Positions 26,180 to 36,216 of a stretch of DNA of 64,000 nt are shown in pieces (position 1 is the first letter of the stretch; the number at the start of each line of letters is the position of its first letter). This DNA comes from Aureitalea sp. L0-47. GTDB lineage: Bacteria; Bacteroidota; Bacteroidia; Flavobacteriales; Flavobacteriaceae. Both the position numbers and the translations under genes were made by a program. Location of the stretch: assembly GCF_026126405.1 (NCBI RefSeq), contig NZ_JAFMTQ010000003.1, forward strand, positions 1-64,000. Direction: 5' to 3'. The notes beneath the pieces are model-generated. The model had not been told where the DNA came from. It worked only from the letters and a program-made list of their open reading frames with translations, and searched no databases.

Positions 26180-27328
26180 CTAATTTTTAGAATACCCCAG
26201 GAATTTCAGTAATCGGGGTGAATCCCTCAAATTTGTGAGCGGACGCTCAAAATATTTGTAGAGTAAATAAGATAAGAGAATAGTTATACCCCAATAAAGG
26301 AAAGTGTACAGCCACAATGAAACCCCACGGAGTTCTTCCGAAGGAAATATTGTTTTCAAACTATGAAGAATGATGGTGTAGTGGAGCAAATACAATGAAT
26401 AGGAGATCAAACTTATGGTTGTAAAGAACTGTACTCCTATCTTCGACTTCATCTTCATACTTACGAGATAAGGAATGATACAGCAAATCCCGATAGAATG
26501 AATGGCCAGGTAAAAAATTATCATAAAGCCGGGAGTCTGTTCAACGGTGATACCCAAAGGAACCCTTAGAATATTCAGGAAGATAAACCCAAACAATCCT
26601 ATGCCTAGCAATAACTTTTCGCGCCTGTGGATCCAATCGGTGTATTTATTGTAGAAATAACGAAGTAGGAACCCCCAGTAAACGGCATCGAGCCTATAAA
26701 TAAGAACTTTTCGGATGGATTCATTCCATTCATAAATATTGGCTACTTCTTTGGTATAGTAAAAATAGACTTTGGTGAGCGTAAAGCAGAGGAGTATGAA
26801 TATGGTCACCCACAGAAAGAATTTGTCCCTGTTTTTCTTCGGAAACAAACGTATCAGGGCATATAGAATAAAGGGCCCGAGAATGTATGAGAATTGCTCC
26901 ACTGCCAAACTCCAGGACACTCTGTAAAAAGGGAGCGAGGTATCGGCGAAGTTCTGAATGTAAAGAACGTATTTGTATACCTTTTCGGGGAATTCACCGT
27001 AAATAAAATACCATACAAGTACATTCACGAAGAGCAATAGATAGTAGTTCGGGAAAGTTCTGAACCACCTGCGAAGCAGAAAATATTTTACGTTTTTGAA
27101 GGAGTAATCGGGCAGCAATAGTTCTCGCCAAACGATCTTTCCAATAAGGAAACCACTGATGATAAAAAATACCTCAACACCTGCGGTCCCGCTCAACTTC
27201 ATTGCCGAACTCACCACTTTAGGGTAATGATCACTTATCCAAAGTGTGTGGGAAAAGAGTACGAGGAGTATGGCAATGGTGCGAGCCACATCCAATCCGA
27301 TGTTTCTTTTCTTATTGGCGATGTTCAT
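26180..27328 (-). CDS. Acyltransferase 3 family membrane protein
   Basis: The 382-residue protein has about ten membrane segments. Motifs of the OafA/YrhL family are present: DVARTIAILLVLFSHT at the start (catalytic His), GTAGVEVFFIISGFLIG, RRWFRTFPNYY, and the YSLYLLHY segment near residue 312. Family members acetylate or succinylate surface polysaccharides or lipids. The substrate cannot be read here, and no polysaccharide cluster is next to it. Confidence 0.9.
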   Translation of the reverse strand: MNIANKKRNIGLDVARTIAILLVLFSHTLWISDHYPKVVSSAMKLSGTAGVEVFFIISGFLIGKIVWRELLLPDYSFKNVKYFLLRRWFRTFPNYYLLLFVNVLVWYFIYGEFPEKVYKYVLYIQNFADTSLPFYRVSWSLAVEQFSYILGPFILYALIRLFPKKNRDKFFLWVTIFILLCFTLTKVYFYYTKEVANIYEWNESIRKVLIYRLDAVYWGFLLRYFYNKYTDWIHRREKLLLGIGLFGFIFLNILRVPLGITVEQTPGFMIIFYLAIHSIGICCIIPYLVSMKMKSKIGVQFFTTISLISYSLYLLHYTIILHSLKTIFPSEELRGVSLWLYTFLYWGITILLSYLLYKYFERPLTNLRDSPRLLKFLGYSKN

Positions 27329-27441
27329 GTAATTCGGTTGGCGATATCGGGAAGGAAGTTACTAAAAAGAATTCCAATAAATGAAACGACCACAACGTAC
27401 ATGATCAATCCACATGTTTCAACCTGTCATAATCTTTAAAA

Positions 27442-28395
27442 TTAATATAGACTTGTGACGATCTGCTCAATCGTTAAGCCTTCCGCTTCGGCTTTGTAGT
27501 TCTTGATAAGCCTGTGACGAAGTATACCTATGGCTACTTTCTGCACATCTTCGATATCGGGTGAGAATTTCCCATTCAAAGCGGCGTTGGCTTTGGCTCC
27601 AAGGATCAGGTTTTGTGAGGCCCTGGGCCCAGCTCCCCAATCGATATAATTTTTTACAATCTCCGGGGCCGCCTGACTCTTCGGCCTGGTCTTACCAACC
27701 AGGGTTACGGCGTATTCTATCACATTATCCGCAACTGGGATCTTTCGTATCAATTTCTGATATCCGAGGATTTCATCTCCTGAAAACAGTGCATTCACCG
27801 ATTGCGACTCACCTCCGGTGGTCGTTTTCACCACTTCCACTTCTTCCGAGAAAGAAGGGTATTCAAGGTTGATGGCAAACATAAAGCGGTCTAACTGCGC
27901 TTCCGGCAATGGATATGTACCTTCCTGTTCTATTGGATTTTGGGTAGCCAATACGAAATATGGGCTATCGAGTGTGTATCTGTGTCCGGCAACAGTAACT
28001 ACCCTCTCCTGCATGGCTTCCAGCAATGCAGCCTGGGTTTTTGGTGGTGTACGATTAATCTCATCGGCAAGAATAATGTTCGAGAATATCGGGCCTTTGA
28101 TGAACTTGAACTCCCTGTTCTGATCCAGGATCTCGGAACCGAGTATATCGCTTGGCATAAGGTCCGGTGTAAACTGAATCCGCTTAAACTGAAGCCCTAA
28201 AGCTTCGGCCACGGTATGAACTAATAAGGTCTTTGCAAGGCCCGGCACACCAATAAGCAAGGCATGTCCACCGGAGAAAATAGATAACAGCACTTGTTCA
28301 ACAACGTCGTCCTGTCCTACAATTACTTTTTTTATCTCCTGCCGTAAGGCATTGTATTTTGTTACCAGTTGTTCAATTGCAGCTACGTCACTCAT
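27442..28395 (-). CDS. MoxR-type AAA ATPase
   Basis: The 317-residue AAA+ protein has the P-loop GVPGLAKT near residue 46, Walker B IILADEIN, and ATQNPIEQEGTYPLPEAQLDRF, the MoxR signature. Family members act as chaperones that activate partner proteins, usually von Willebrand A proteins encoded next door; here the neighbours are three periplasmic isomerase-type genes. The start at 28395 (MSDVAAIEQL) follows the stop of the upstream gene by 11 bp; an ATG at 28422 would lie inside that gene. Confidence 0.93.
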   Translation of the reverse strand: MSDVAAIEQLVTKYNALRQEIKKVIVGQDDVVEQVLLSIFSGGHALLIGVPGLAKTLLVHTVAEALGLQFKRIQFTPDLMPSDILGSEILDQNREFKFIKGPIFSNIILADEINRTPPKTQAALLEAMQERVVTVAGHRYTLDSPYFVLATQNPIEQEGTYPLPEAQLDRFMFAINLEYPSFSEEVEVVKTTTGGESQSVNALFSGDEILGYQKLIRKIPVADNVIEYAVTLVGKTRPKSQAAPEIVKNYIDWGAGPRASQNLILGAKANAALNGKFSPDIEDVQKVAIGILRHRLIKNYKAEAEGLTIEQIVTSLY

Positions 28396-28406
28396 ATACC
28401 CTCTTC

Positions 28407-29852
28407 TTATTTTTGAAGCCAATTATTGGAGAAATCACAGTCGGTGTAATCACGATTTACACTAATATAGGTTTCCTTGATCTTCTTTTCCTGCCATTTC
28501 TGTATGGCCTTGATCTGTTTCTCTTTTAAAGCCAGGTCCTTGATCTTTTCGTAGTCTTTTACGAAATCGGCCGGGTGCTCTTCAAACCTACGCGTTACTG
28601 ACAATATCTTATAACTGCTTTTACCAGTTCTGTCTCGGTCTGTAAATACTTTTGATACTTCTCCTTCGGCCAGATTATATACCTGGGCACTAAGCGTAGG
28701 ATCCATTTTTGTAAGGTCGAAGCGAGTATCCCCGGTAATCGGGTTCATAAGTCGACCACCACTGTTACGAGTCTCCTTTTGGTCTGAATACAAACGGGCA
28801 GCATCGCCGAAACTAAGGCTGTCATTCACGATACTTTCCCTGATCTTATCTATCTTCTCGCGTGCTTCGTCAAGAGTTTTCTGAGTGACCTCCGGGAACA
28901 ATAGAATATGACGAACATCTACTTCCTGTCCTCGTATTTTTTCAACATAGAGAATATGAAATCCGAAATCGGTCTCGAACGGTTCACTTACCTCACCTTC
29001 GAGCAGTGAAAAAGCCATGTCTTTAAACTCTTTAGCAAAGGGGGCATCTCTTCGCACACCTTCTATAAGTCCACCTTTTCGTGCACTACCCTCGTCCTTG
29101 GAGTAAAGAACGGCCTTGGTGGAAAAGCTTGACCCGTCTTCTACTATATCGGTACGAATTTCATTAAGCCTGTTAATAGCGTCTTCCTTTGCTTTTTCTG
29201 TCACTTCCGGGTCCACTATGATCTGAGCTACTTCCACTTCAGCACCAAAAACAGGGCGTTCATCTTCAGGTATGGAATAGAAGAAGTTGCGTATCTCTTC
29301 AGGGGTGATCTCCACTTCATCGGTGATAGTGCGTTGCATTTCCTGAGCCAAAGCAATCTGCTGGTTTACATCAAAAAGCTCTTTCCGAAGATCTTCAAGA
29401 TTGTCTTTTTTGTAATATTCAAGTACCTTCTCCTGGGTCCCTAATTGAGCGGTCAGATACTGTAGTTGCTGATCTGTCCTTGAATTGGTCTGTGAATCGG
29501 GTATTATAATACTATCTTGTTTGGCGTGATGGGAATAGAGTTTATCCTCCATCAGCTTACCTAGCATCTGGCAACGGGAGATATCTTCAATTGACGCGCC
29601 TTGTTGCTGCAGTTCAATAAAGCCAAGGTCGATATCGAATTCCACGATTACGTATTCTCCAACCACTGCACTGACTCCACCAGCTTTGATCCTTTTAAAG
29701 GGTTTCTTAACCGTATCAACTTTCACGGGTTCCGGGGTTTCTTCCAAGGCCTCTACCTCCAGCGAAGTTTCTCCGGTTTCAGTAACCTGGGCCACACTTA
29801 CTCCCCATCCAATTAAGAGGCAAAAGAGGCTACTGATTATTGTAGACTTCAT
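28407..29852 (-). CDS. Periplasmic peptidyl-prolyl isomerase, SurA-like
   Basis: The 481-residue exported protein has a signal peptide (MKSTIISSLFCLLIGWGVSVAQ), an N-terminal SurA-like chaperone region, and two parvulin domains. The first begins near PVFGAEVEVAQIIVDP and runs to HILYVEKI; the second begins at EVDVRHILLFPEV and is followed by SGGRL. SurA-type proteins fold outer-membrane beta barrels. The start at 29852 is chosen because it gives the signal peptide; a frame to 29873 would add seven residues. It overlaps the next upstream gene by 23 bp. Confidence 0.93.
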   Translation of the reverse strand: MKSTIISSLFCLLIGWGVSVAQVTETGETSLEVEALEETPEPVKVDTVKKPFKRIKAGGVSAVVGEYVIVEFDIDLGFIELQQQGASIEDISRCQMLGKLMEDKLYSHHAKQDSIIIPDSQTNSRTDQQLQYLTAQLGTQEKVLEYYKKDNLEDLRKELFDVNQQIALAQEMQRTITDEVEITPEEIRNFFYSIPEDERPVFGAEVEVAQIIVDPEVTEKAKEDAINRLNEIRTDIVEDGSSFSTKAVLYSKDEGSARKGGLIEGVRRDAPFAKEFKDMAFSLLEGEVSEPFETDFGFHILYVEKIRGQEVDVRHILLFPEVTQKTLDEAREKIDKIRESIVNDSLSFGDAARLYSDQKETRNSGGRLMNPITGDTRFDLTKMDPTLSAQVYNLAEGEVSKVFTDRDRTGKSSYKILSVTRRFEEHPADFVKDYEKIKDLALKEKQIKAIQKWQEKKIKETYISVNRDYTDCDFSNNWLQK

Positions 29853-30687
29853 ATTTGTTGTTTTTAACCGCATCTTTTGTTATATCTCTTTCAAGTTCCC
29901 TTATCAACTCCAACTTTCGTTTATTCAGAATTATTTCCCTAATCGTTGGCCGAACGTAAGACAAAGGTGCTATATCATTTGTCTTAAGAATATCTTCAAT
30001 TTTCACCAAATATACTCCTAATGAATCTTGTATTTGTGCAAAATTTGATTTTTTTAACAGATTGGGATCCGCCGTTCTTAAAACCGGTAAAGCATTCATC
30101 ACTGCCTGCTTTTTAACCCATGTTGAATCGTTGAAATTGTACGCCTTGAACTGAATGCTTAAGGAATCCAGCATCTTTTTATCCTCATCGTCAAAACGGG
30201 CAAGGATGGTGCGTGTCTGACTCAAATTCGAATAGTTCTCATCCAGGTGAATGTACCTGATCTTCATGAGCTCGTCATTCAACTTGAAATTTTCCTTATT
30301 CTCTTCGTAGTAATTATCAAATTCTTGCTCGGTGATGGTGCTGTCCAATTGACGCGAAACAATGGTATTCTTGTAGGCTTCCGTTAGTAAGTCGTTTTTG
30401 TAATCCTGAACCAGTTTTTCGTAATCTTCCAGCTGAGTTTCGGTGAGATTGATTCGGGCCTGATCTATGAGCAGTTGCTGAGTGGCCCATCGATTGATGA
30501 AATTCGAAACGATAAGAGTGCTGTCTGCTTCAGACATATTCTCCGAAATCAATGCCGCAATATCCTCCTCGTACAAATAGCTCTCATTTACTCGAGCTAT
30601 CGGCACTTTATTCGCCTCCGGTTTCAGAAAATCACATGAAATCGATAGCGTAGCTAGCAGGGATATCAATAAAAGCTTTGTCCGCAT
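29830..30687 (-). CDS. Lipoprotein related to SurA/PpiC, apparently lacking a complete catalytic domain
   Basis: The 285-residue lipoprotein (lipobox SISC near residue 18) has the helical SurA-N type pattern VPIARVNESYLYEEDIAALI and a C-terminal part ending KYEVYNNQ. I do not see a full parvulin PPIase motif such as the HILL and GG segments, so it may be a chaperone-only paralogue. Its start overlaps the stop of the upstream isomerase gene by one base (TAATG), and its 3' end overlaps the next gene. Confidence 0.8.
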   Translation of the reverse strand: MRTKLLLISLLATLSISCDFLKPEANKVPIARVNESYLYEEDIAALISENMSEADSTLIVSNFINRWATQQLLIDQARINLTETQLEDYEKLVQDYKNDLLTEAYKNTIVSRQLDSTITEQEFDNYYEENKENFKLNDELMKIRYIHLDENYSNLSQTRTILARFDDEDKKMLDSLSIQFKAYNFNDSTWVKKQAVMNALPVLRTADPNLLKKSNFAQIQDSLGVYLVKIEDILKTNDIAPLSYVRPTIREIILNKRKLELIRELERDITKDAVKNNKYEVYNNQ

Positions 30688-32648
30688 TAAGACTTGAATT
30701 CCTTTTTGAGTTTCTTGAGTGTTTTTTTATTGATTTCGACCTTGAATTTTTTCCGCAGAGACTCCATCCAGTCGTTTTCCAACTGTATCTGGTAATTACT
30801 CATCACTTTCCCTCTCACTTCATCGAGCTCCTTAATTCCCGGCGGAACGATCTCATCAATCCTTATTACAACGTAAGTTCCGCTATTATTGTATAGATCC
30901 GAAACTCCTTTTTTGATAGGCAGGCCTTCTGGAAGTTTGTCATTGGTCACCTCAATGGTTCCCGCTGTCATGATCACGCTTACCTTTTCTTCCGAATTCA
31001 TCAATTCCTTCACCTCATCATCCGTTTTGCCTTCCTTCCATAATTCGGCAACCTGCAGAGCATTCTCTTTTTCGGTAGTTCCAGCTATCGTAGCCTTAAT
31101 ACGTTCACCCCACTGATATTGTTCCTTGGTTTTTTGGTAAAACGCTTCCAGACCCAGTGAATCCTCCTTGGCTTTTCTCCAAATATTCTCACTCATAAGA
31201 TCGAATATCAAAAGACCGTTTCGATATTCACTAATAGTCGTGGCGTAATCTTCGTTTTCAAGTTCCAGCTGACTCCTGTAATAGGCCTTCAGAGAATTTA
31301 CTTCAAACTCATCGTATGCCGCTGTAACCAGAGAATATTTAGTATTGTAGTTAACGAATTGACGTTGCTTAGACTCAATGAAACGAGTAAAATCCTCGAA
31401 GGAATACGGTTTTTTGCCAATGGTGAAAAGGGTTTTGTTGGCAACGGGTGCTACTGAATCATATCTGAATCTCCGCTGCAGTACCTCATCGGGCAAAAAG
31501 TCAACGAAGTATTCAAGATATGGCTCTCCTTTTGAAAACCCATACTTCTCCTTTATCTTATTGCTGATGGCACTAGTAACCTTTTTGGAGCGGTCTCCAT
31601 CCTTTACACGTTTCTCGAGATTGGGTTTCAATTCTTCGAACGTTGGTTTTGCGTGTATCTCTTCCAACTTTACTAAATGCCACCCGAACTCACTCTTAAA
31701 GGGCTCACTGACATCACCTATCTCTTTCAGCTCGAAGGCTTTGTCTTCGAATACCATCGAACGCAACCTTCCCCTGCTGAAGCGATTCAGTCGTCCACCC
31801 CGCACTGCCGAATTCTTATCGTCGGAGTACTGCTCTGCAAGTTTCGCAAAATCCTCTCCCTGTTTGAGCAGCTGATTGATCTCGTTGATCCTTTCTTCAG
31901 GACTGAATGTTCTTGTATTGTTGTCTTTTTCTGAAATCAGGATGTGAGAAACTGAAATCTCAGATCCCTTCTCCCTTCTGTTGAGCACTTTCAAAATATG
32001 GTAGCCAAACTGGGTGCGAACGATCTCCGAGATCTCTCCAACTTCCGTATTGTACGCAGCACTTTCGAAGGGATACACCATGGAAAAGGCCGTGAAATAC
32101 CCAAGGTAGCCGGCCCTGTCGGCAGCTCCGGGTTCTGTAGAGTACTGTCTGGCCAGGGCCTCAAAATCCTCGCCGGAAAGTGCTTTCTCCCGAATTTCTT
32201 TGATCTTGTTATAGGCCTTAAGCGAGTCTTGCGGACTGGAGTTATAATCGGCAGAGATCAATATGTGCCTGGCTTCAATTTCTTCCAAACCGCGCTGATA
32301 CGCCTCCATTACTAATTCGTCCACCACGGCATCATCGTAAATGTAATTCCGCGATAACTGTTCCTCATACCTGGAGAATTCCTGTAAATAGGTAGGGCGT
32401 TTGTGCAGGTTGTTTTCATAGGCTTCTGCGATCTTGAGGTTATAATCGACAAATAAATCCATGTACCCATCGACGGTTTTCTGCCGTTCGTCCTTCACAA
32501 GATCAAGGTTCTTCTTGTACACTCGCCTGAATTCGTTGGCATAGACGGGTTTGTCATTGATAGTGAGCAACACATCCTTCTTCTTTTGTGCAAAGACTGA
32601 GATTGAAGTCATCAACAGACACACCGATAAAACGAATACTTTTTTCAT
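30687..32648 (-). CDS. Periplasmic peptidyl-prolyl isomerase with two parvulin domains
   Basis: The 653-residue protein starts with signal peptide MKKVFVLSVCLLMTSISVFAQ. A SurA-type N-domain is followed by two parvulin domains: EARHILISADYNSSPQDS with RAGYLGYFTAFSMVYPFE, then SVSHILISEKDNNTR with RGGRLNRFSRG. A long C-terminal part follows (about 370-650), as in PpiD/SurA relatives of Bacteroidota. It is first of the three-gene chaperone series that ends with moxR. Start chosen at 32648 for the signal peptide; a frame to 32702 would add 18 unlikely residues. Confidence 0.93.
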   Translation of the reverse strand: MKKVFVLSVCLLMTSISVFAQKKKDVLLTINDKPVYANEFRRVYKKNLDLVKDERQKTVDGYMDLFVDYNLKIAEAYENNLHKRPTYLQEFSRYEEQLSRNYIYDDAVVDELVMEAYQRGLEEIEARHILISADYNSSPQDSLKAYNKIKEIREKALSGEDFEALARQYSTEPGAADRAGYLGYFTAFSMVYPFESAAYNTEVGEISEIVRTQFGYHILKVLNRREKGSEISVSHILISEKDNNTRTFSPEERINEINQLLKQGEDFAKLAEQYSDDKNSAVRGGRLNRFSRGRLRSMVFEDKAFELKEIGDVSEPFKSEFGWHLVKLEEIHAKPTFEELKPNLEKRVKDGDRSKKVTSAISNKIKEKYGFSKGEPYLEYFVDFLPDEVLQRRFRYDSVAPVANKTLFTIGKKPYSFEDFTRFIESKQRQFVNYNTKYSLVTAAYDEFEVNSLKAYYRSQLELENEDYATTISEYRNGLLIFDLMSENIWRKAKEDSLGLEAFYQKTKEQYQWGERIKATIAGTTEKENALQVAELWKEGKTDDEVKELMNSEEKVSVIMTAGTIEVTNDKLPEGLPIKKGVSDLYNNSGTYVVIRIDEIVPPGIKELDEVRGKVMSNYQIQLENDWMESLRKKFKVEINKKTLKKLKKEFKS

Positions 32649-32817
32649 TCTAATAAGATATTTATACGAAATTGAAGTCTGGCAAAAATAACAAAATCGC
32701 ACGGTTGCGCAAGCTGGATTAACATACCATTATTCGATACCTTGAAGCATGCTGTATTAGCCAATTGTATGACAAAATTTATGTAAATTGCCTTTAGACC
32801 AATCCCGATAAACAAAA

Positions 32818-33276
32818 ATGAGATACACCACCGAAGTAATCATAGATCTGCCCCGTGAAGAAGTGATACAAAAACTGGACAACCCGGAAAACATGCAACA
32901 CTGGCAACGAGGTCTGTTAGGATATGAATTATTGGAAGGGTCACCCGGCCAACCCGGGGCGAAGATGAAGCTCGAATATAAAATGGGTAAAAGGGAAATG
33001 TCCATGACCGAAACCATCACCAAAAACGATTTTCCGTCTGAATTTCATGCAAATTACGATACCAAAGGAGTGCACAATATTCAGAGGAATTTTTTTTACG
33101 AGGTGGATGATTCTTCAACTAAGTGGGTTTCTGAAAGTGAGTTCCAATTCTCCGGTTTCGGGATGAAACTGCTGGGGTGGCTCATGCCCGGTGCCTTCAA
33201 AAAGCAATCTCAGAAGTATTTAAACGACTTTAAAGCCTTCGCAGAAAACGGAACATCGGTAGCAGAAGACGAATAA
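32818..33276 (+). CDS. SRPBCC-family (START/polyketide cyclase fold) protein
   Basis: The 152-residue protein has the family pattern of an N-terminal RYTTEVIIDLPREEVIQ strand-helix, DNPENMQHWQRG and a C-terminal helix MKLLGWLMPGAFKKQSQKYLNDFKAFAE. Such folds bind hydrophobic ligands, but the ligand is unknown. Its stop overlaps the start of the small downstream gene by one base (TAATG). Confidence 0.85.
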   Translation: MRYTTEVIIDLPREEVIQKLDNPENMQHWQRGLLGYELLEGSPGQPGAKMKLEYKMGKREMSMTETITKNDFPSEFHANYDTKGVHNIQRNFFYEVDDSSTKWVSESEFQFSGFGMKLLGWLMPGAFKKQSQKYLNDFKAFAENGTSVAEDE

Positions 33277-33515
33277 TGGAATTAATAAAACTAATTTGGG
33301 ATTTTCGCGGACCAAATGCGTCTCATATTGCGGTGCATCACGCAAAACACCTGGACGAGTTCATTCATTCAGAAAAAATACCTAACAGCAAAACGGGAAC
33401 GGAGGCGCATAGTGAAATGTATCACTCAGCCTTCATGATCACGGAACGCAGCCGCATGCAAGACCTTCGGGACCGACTTAAACCGCACAGGGGTCAGGTA
33501 TATTCAGATTCTTAA
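33276..33515 (+). CDS. Small conserved-type protein of unknown function
   Basis: A 79-residue, His-rich protein (MELIKLIWDFRGPNASHIA start; HHAKHLDEF and EMYHSAFMI) without signal peptide. It is coupled to the SRPBCC gene by a shared base at stop and start. I recognise no domain. The His pairs could bind metal, but that is a guess. Confidence 0.7.
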   Translation: MELIKLIWDFRGPNASHIAVHHAKHLDEFIHSEKIPNSKTGTEAHSEMYHSAFMITERSRMQDLRDRLKPHRGQVYSDS

Positions 33516-33582
33516 AATTTTGCGAAAGATGGCTCGTTTATTGCCTTCTTTAGTATTATTGCATGATTAAAAACAACTACAC

Positions 33583-34089
33583 ATGAAATTACTTCAGATT
33601 CTAATTCTATCATTCGCGGTTTCTGTGACCGCTCAAACCAAGGTAGGAACAATTGATATCGACTTCGTATTGGCTCAAATGCCGGAGATCCTCGATGTTC
33701 AGAAAAAAGTTGAAGAATATGGAAAAACACTGGACAGCGATCTTTCCAAGAAGATGGGGAACTACCAAAGTTTGGTGAATGAGTATGCAAAGAACGATCC
33801 TTCATATACTGCTGAACAAAGAAAGACCATGCAGGATTCGATTATTGGCGTAGAGGGTGATATTAATAAATTTCGTCAGAATGCCACTCAACTTATAGGA
33901 TTAAAGCGTGATGAGGAACTACAGCCGCTATACACGAAAATTGGAGCTTCACTGGAGAAAGTAGCCCAGGCCGAAGGATATACCCAGGTAATGGAGCGCA
34001 GTAACATTTTAGTTTATATCGATAATCGCTTCGACCTTACCTTAGCCGTGCTAAAAGACATGGGTATTGAGGTGAAAGAGGAGGAATAG
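33583..34089 (+). CDS. Skp/OmpH-family periplasmic chaperone
   Basis: The 168-residue protein starts with the signal peptide MKLLQILILSFAVSVTAQ, then TKVGTIDIDFVLAQMPE, the usual OmpH strand, followed by a long charged coiled-coil (about 35-130) and a C-terminal strand region. Skp trimers carry unfolded outer-membrane proteins across the periplasm. It stands alone here and converges with guaB. Confidence 0.85.
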   Translation: MKLLQILILSFAVSVTAQTKVGTIDIDFVLAQMPEILDVQKKVEEYGKTLDSDLSKKMGNYQSLVNEYAKNDPSYTAEQRKTMQDSIIGVEGDINKFRQNATQLIGLKRDEELQPLYTKIGASLEKVAQAEGYTQVMERSNILVYIDNRFDLTLAVLKDMGIEVKEEE

Positions 34090-34106
34090 ATCAACAATCT
34101 CTAAGA

Positions 34107-35579
34107 CTATCTCGAGTAATTCGGAGCCTCTTTGGTGATCGTCACATCATGAGGGTGGCTTTCATTTATTCCCGAAGCGGTGATCTTCACGAATCGACCA
34201 TTTTCCTTTAATGATTCGATATCCTTGGCTCCGCAGTAACCCATTCCGGCGCGCAGACCTCCTATAAATTGGGTCATGCTCTCTACTAGTTCACCCTTGT
34301 ACGGAACTCGTCCCACAATACCTTCCGGAACCAGTTTCTTGATATCGTCTTCCACATCCTGGAAATAACGGTCCTTGGAACCTTGCTTCATGGCTTCCAC
34401 ACTACCCATTCCACGGTAAGACTTGAACTTTCGGCCTTCGTAGATGATGGTTTCTCCGGGGGACTCTTTAGTTCCAGCAAGCAAAGAGCCTAACATCACA
34501 CAATCGGCACCGGCGGCGATTGCCTTCGGAATGTCTCCCGTATATCGGATACCTCCATCGGCAATTACCGGAACACCACTACCTTTTATAGCATGAGCTA
34601 CTTCAAGTACGGCAGAGAATTGTGGGAAACCTACACCGGCAACCACTCGAGTGGTACAAATTGATCCGGGTCCGATACCTACTTTAACGGCATCTGCCCC
34701 GGCATCTACCAGGTACTTGGCAGCTTCACCTGTAGCTATATTACCCACCACCACTTCAAGGTTAGGAAAATTCTTTTTCACTTCTTTCAACACGGTAACC
34801 ACTCCTTTGGTGTGACCGTGAGCCGTATCGATTATTACGGCGTCAACCTGCGACTTGACCAGGGCCGCTGCTCTTTCTACTGCATCCGCGGTGACTCCCA
34901 GGGCTGCTGCTACGCGCAACCTTCCGTAATTATCTTTATTAGCAATAGGCTTTTGAGTAAGTTTTGTGATATCCCGGAATGTGATTAATCCAAGAAGTTT
35001 CCCTTCATCGTCAACCACCGGAAGTTTTTCGATCTTATTTTCCTGAAGGATTATCTCAGCATCTTTAAGCGAGGTTCCTGCTTCTACTGTTACTAGATTC
35101 TCCGAAGTCATTACCTCGCTGAGTTTTCGTTCGTAGTTCTTTTCGAAACGAAGGTCCCTGTTGGTTACAATTCCAATTAGTATCCCATCATCATTCACAA
35201 TAGGTATTCCACCTATGCTATACTCCCGCATCGTATTCTGGGCATCACCAACGGTGGCATCTGCTTTCAGCGTAACAGGATCCTGTATCATACCGCTTTC
35301 GGCACGTTTAACTTTTCTCACCTCCATAGCCTGACGTTCAATACTCATATTCTTATGTAGAACGCCAATTCCACCTTCTCTCGCAATTGCAATAGCCATG
35401 GCACTTTCGGTAACCGTGTCCATCGCTGCTGAAACGATCGGAACATTCAAGGATATATTCCTGGAAAATTTCGACTTAATAGAAACTTCTCTGGGTAAAA
35501 CTTCGGAATAGGCAGGCACAAGTAGTACGTCGTCGTAAGTAAGGCCTTCTCCTAGGATTTTATTTTGGTGTGCAGTCAT
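34107..35579 (-). CDS. guaB: Inosine-5'-monophosphate dehydrogenase
   Basis: GuaB oxidises IMP to XMP, the committed step of GMP synthesis. The 490-residue protein has the catalytic loop [15 protein letters not shown] with the active Cys, two CBS domains inserted in the barrel (about 95-205), and the flap/active-site motif [10 protein letters not shown]. Length is standard. A TATATTTG -7 box lies on the minus strand at 35633-35640, giving a leader of about 50 nt. Confidence 0.98.
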   Translation of the reverse strand: MTAHQNKILGEGLTYDDVLLVPAYSEVLPREVSIKSKFSRNISLNVPIVSAAMDTVTESAMAIAIAREGGIGVLHKNMSIERQAMEVRKVKRAESGMIQDPVTLKADATVGDAQNTMREYSIGGIPIVNDDGILIGIVTNRDLRFEKNYERKLSEVMTSENLVTVEAGTSLKDAEIILQENKIEKLPVVDDEGKLLGLITFRDITKLTQKPIANKDNYGRLRVAAALGVTADAVERAAALVKSQVDAVIIDTAHGHTKGVVTVLKEVKKNFPNLEVVVGNIATGEAAKYLVDAGADAVKVGIGPGSICTTRVVAGVGFPQFSAVLEVAHAIKGSGVPVIADGGIRYTGDIPKAIAAGADCVMLGSLLAGTKESPGETIIYEGRKFKSYRGMGSVEAMKQGSKDRYFQDVEDDIKKLVPEGIVGRVPYKGELVESMTQFIGGLRAGMGYCGAKDIESLKENGRFVKITASGINESHPHDVTITKEAPNYSR

Positions 35580-35632
35580 CGCAATTAAATTTTATTCCGA
35601 AGAACCGGAAGTGGTTAACATTTAATTGCGTG

Positions 35633-35640
35633 CAAATATA
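35633..35640 (-). promoter_or_regulatory. guaB promoter -7 box
   Basis: The reverse complement is TATATTTG, a perfect TAnnTTTG match followed by CACGC. No TTG lies at the standard distance, so only the -7 box is called. Confidence 0.55.
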
Positions 35641-35656
35641 CGGAAAATACGGGAAT

Positions 35657-36097
35657 CTAGAGCTCTCTTTTTGTCAAGCCTTTTGGAACGTAAAGTTTCT
35701 CGAAATCATAGAAGCTAATATAAAGTAGTATGGGCTCATCCAATCCTTCATAGGTAACTTCATATACATCTACCAATGCTGAACCACCGAAACCATTCGG
35801 ACTGTCATATGGACAACAGCTCCCTCTTCTATGAAAACTCAGTACTTCTCCGTTGGGTCCTGCCAAGGCCGCTATATATCGCCTTTGATTCGCAGGACTC
35901 TTATCCCCTACTTTAATCGGAAACTCACCTTCGAGGCCGTAGTCCTTGTTCATAGAATAGCCATCAACGCCAGATAGCGGTTGAATACTGGCAGAAGATT
36001 GAAACGGGTTACTGGAGGTGCTTAAGATTGATGGTTGCTTGCTTTTACAGGAAACAAGCGCGATTGAAATTATTACAAGGGTCAGGATTCTACTCAT
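35657..36097 (-). CDS. Lipoprotein of unknown function
   Basis: The 146-residue protein has a lipoprotein signal (MSRILTLVIISIALVSC, Cys 17) and a compact domain with the conserved-looking block HRRGSCCPYDSPNGFGG, then VYEVTYEGL. I recall similar flavobacterial lipoproteins carrying mistaken database names; I cannot assign a function. The adjacent Cys pair may form a disulphide or metal site in the periplasm. Confidence 0.75.
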   Translation of the reverse strand: MSRILTLVIISIALVSCKSKQPSILSTSSNPFQSSASIQPLSGVDGYSMNKDYGLEGEFPIKVGDKSPANQRRYIAALAGPNGEVLSFHRRGSCCPYDSPNGFGGSALVDVYEVTYEGLDEPILLYISFYDFEKLYVPKGLTKREL

Positions 36098-36216
36098 TCT
36101 TTTACTTTTTTATGAAGGTACAAAATTCTAAAAAAACGGTCTTCAGATGATTAGATCCGCGCTAACACCCATAAAATAATTTGGTCTTCAATCACTTATG
36201 AATTTTAACACATGTT

